Shown here piece by piece: positions 62,896 to 64,000 of a DNA stretch of 64,000 bases (the stretch's first letter is position 1; every line of letters begins with the position of its first letter). The notes beneath the pieces are model-generated. The model had not been told where the DNA came from. It made no database searches and saw only the letters and a program-made list of their open reading frames with translations. Both the position numbers and the translations under genes were made by a program. Source of the DNA: Chromohalobacter israelensis (GTDB lineage: Bacteria > Pseudomonadota > Gammaproteobacteria > Pseudomonadales > Halomonadaceae). The stretch spans positions 930,001 through 994,000 of the forward strand of contig JQNW01000001.1 of assembly GCA_000761475.1 (NCBI GenBank), read 5' to 3'.

Positions 62896-63451
62896 GGTAG
62901 TACCCTCGTCCCGTGCCGACCCTGGCACGACTTGGCGTTATCATCAGCGCTTCTATTTTCCTTGTACTTTTCGGTAACACGGCCGAACAACGCTATCGAT
63001 AATATGCGATCGAGAATAGCAAACCACGCTTTTATCACGACACCTAGACTATCGTTCTATGCCTCGCCAGCCACCTTAAAAAGCCTTAAACCCGTTCTTA
63101 AAAACTGACTTCACCTGTATTTTCATAAGCGTGCTATCGATATCTCGCATACCACACAACGTCATGAAAAACGTATAAATTTAAACAAACAATAATGTAA
63201 ACGAATGTAGTGATACCAAAGTATGGGATTCATTTTTCGCGGCAATTGGCCACTATCATTGCAAGGCTATTGAGGGCAATCGCATGTAGCCAACGACTCT
63301 TCCGAGACAACATTATTCTCGATAAAAGCCGGGCACCACTATCGTATCAATGACGTGTCTCCACGAGTGTTCTATACCTGCGATTGCTTTGAAGCGTCTC
63401 GCACACTCTCAATCACAACACCAACCTGTCCCCACCAGTGGAGAGCACACC
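62896..63451. promoter_or_regulatory. AT-rich divergent regulatory region before the symporter
   Basis: This 556-bp stretch separates the DUF294 gene and the DUF4212-symporter operon and is visibly richer in A and T than the rest. It contains three CTTAAA hexamers at 63075, 63085 and 63097 (starts 10 and 12 bp apart) and several A/T runs around 63165-63200. No coding frame with a ribosome binding site was seen. It probably carries promoters and binding sites for both transcripts. Confidence 0.5.
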
Positions 63452-63712
63452 ATGGCAGATGAAAAAACCAATGCCGAGGCTTACTGGAAAGCCAACGTGC
63501 GTCTAATAACCGGCTGCCTGATCGTCTGGGCACTCGTCTCGTATGGCTGCGCAATCCTTCTACGCCCGCTTTTGTCCGGCATTCCCGTCGGAGGAACCGA
63601 CCTGGGCTTCTGGTTCGCTCAACAGGGCTCAATCCTGACGTTCATCGGCTTGATCTTCTTCTACGCCTGGAAGATGAATCAGCTCGACAAGAAGTTCGGA
63701 CTCGAGGAGTAA
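63452..63712 (+). CDS. DUF4212 membrane protein (symporter small subunit)
   Basis: An 86-residue membrane protein with two helices (LITGCLIVWALVSYGCAI and the later GSILTFIGLIFFYAWKM). The N-terminal NAEAYWKANVRLI and FWFAQQGS motifs mark DUF4212, which pairs with a sodium:solute symporter immediately downstream. The start at 63452 follows a GTGGAGAG site; the frame runs 34 codons upstream but those residues are not family-like. It is 6 nt before the symporter gene. Confidence 0.9.
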   Translation: MADEKTNAEAYWKANVRLITGCLIVWALVSYGCAILLRPLLSGIPVGGTDLGFWFAQQGSILTFIGLIFFYAWKMNQLDKKFGLEE

Positions 63713-63718
63713 GCCAGC

Positions 63719-64000
63719 ATGAGTCAATTTGCCATCAATATCCTGTTCGTCGGCGCCTCCTTCGCCCTCTACATCGGTATCGCGATCTGGGCCAAGGCGG
63801 GCTCGACCAAGGACTTCTATGTCGCCGGGGGCGGTGTCCACCCGATCACGAACGGCATGGCCATCGGGGCCGACTGGATGTCGGCCGCCTCCTTCATTTC
63901 CATGGCGGGCCTCATCGCCGCTGGAGGGTATGCCAACTCGACCTTCCTCATGGGCTGGACCGGCGGTTATGTACTCCTGGCCCTGCTGTTGGCGCCCTAC
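63719..64000 (+). CDS. Sodium:solute symporter (acetate-type), 3' truncated by window end
   Basis: The first 94 residues of a sodium:solute symporter family transporter. The N-terminus has a first helix ([19 protein letters not shown]), then [19 protein letters not shown] and the conserved [22 protein letters not shown]. Together with DUF4212 this fits the VC_2705/ActP-like subgroup of acetate or short carboxylate symporters. Substrate assignment is inferred from neighbours. Confidence 0.88.
   Translation, partial: MSQFAINILFVGASFALYIGIAIWAKAGSTKDFYVAGGGVHPITNGMAIGADWMSAASFISMAGLIAAGGYANSTFLMGWTGGYVLLALLLAPY

Noticed and set aside
63247-63263. Sigma54-like TGGCC..TTGC element before the DUF4212 gene
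   Set aside because: The GG and GC elements are one base too far apart and the -24 half is imperfect.

Overview
The window looks like a chromosome segment of a moderately halophilic gammaproteobacterium of the Halomonadaceae (Chromohalobacter/Halomonas type). The reasons are the high-GC coding DNA, the Pseudomonas/Halomonas-like gene order, acidic proteins, a complete Mrp cation/proton antiporter operon, a PhaR polyhydroxyalkanoate regulator, and almost entirely housekeeping content. No rRNA, insertion sequence, prophage, CRISPR array or plasmid-type gene was seen. Species assignment is inference.

Layout. 0-6.7 kb: a 5'-truncated fructokinase, a DJ-1/PfpI protein, a DUF3108 protein, a LysO-type lysine exporter, then a self-contained gluconate module (gntR, gntK, GntP-family symporter) with two recognisable GntR operators. 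6.8-15.3 kb: one minus-strand cluster lptD-surA-pdxA-rsmA-apaG-apaH-glpE-cca, with the muropeptide-recycling pair amgK-murU divergent from it. 17.3-26.5 kb: OsmC-like protein, speD, coq7, HIT protein, prkB, purD, phaR, rsmE, a soluble double-PAS chemotaxis-type protein and an MltB-like lipoprotein. 26.9-33 kb: the six-gene Mrp operon with a fused MrpA-MrpB, preceded by an unannotated 58-codon frame with a strong ribosome binding site. 33-38.6 kb: hemH, an iron-sulfur photolyase-like protein, a DUF6482-like protein, an EAL-CBS-GGDEF protein and an unknown 99-residue protein.

38.6-46.1 kb: dnaB, the ribosomal operon rpsF-rpsR-membrane protein-rplI, then rlmB and rnr, all on the minus strand, followed by three tandem tRNA-Leu(CAG) genes. 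46.3-52.5 kb: a minus-strand run of a NUC1-type endonuclease, a stand-alone RAM-domain protein, and the stress-linked trio spoVR-yeaH-prkA. 52.7-57.2 kb: L-threonine aldolase, 2,4-dienoyl-CoA reductase (fadH) and an alpha/beta hydrolase. 57.2-57.8 kb: a five-gene tRNA operon (Val-Asp-Asp-Val-Asp) with a clear promoter and terminator. 57.8-64 kb: another hydrolase, an FNR/ANR regulator, ttcA, a DnaQ-like exonuclease, a cNMP/CBS/DUF294 protein, and divergently a DUF4212 protein with the start of a sodium:solute (acetate-type) symporter, cut by the window end.

The most notable unexplained items are the 58-codon frame before mrpA, a 25-codon possibly leaderless frame overlapping the rnr start, the unknown protein next to dnaB, the prkA/yeaH/spoVR neighbourhood, and the AT-rich divergent region before the symporter. 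Nothing in the window is clearly a new multi-gene system; the rest is conserved core genome. Gene-order comparisons with Pseudomonas aeruginosa are from memory.
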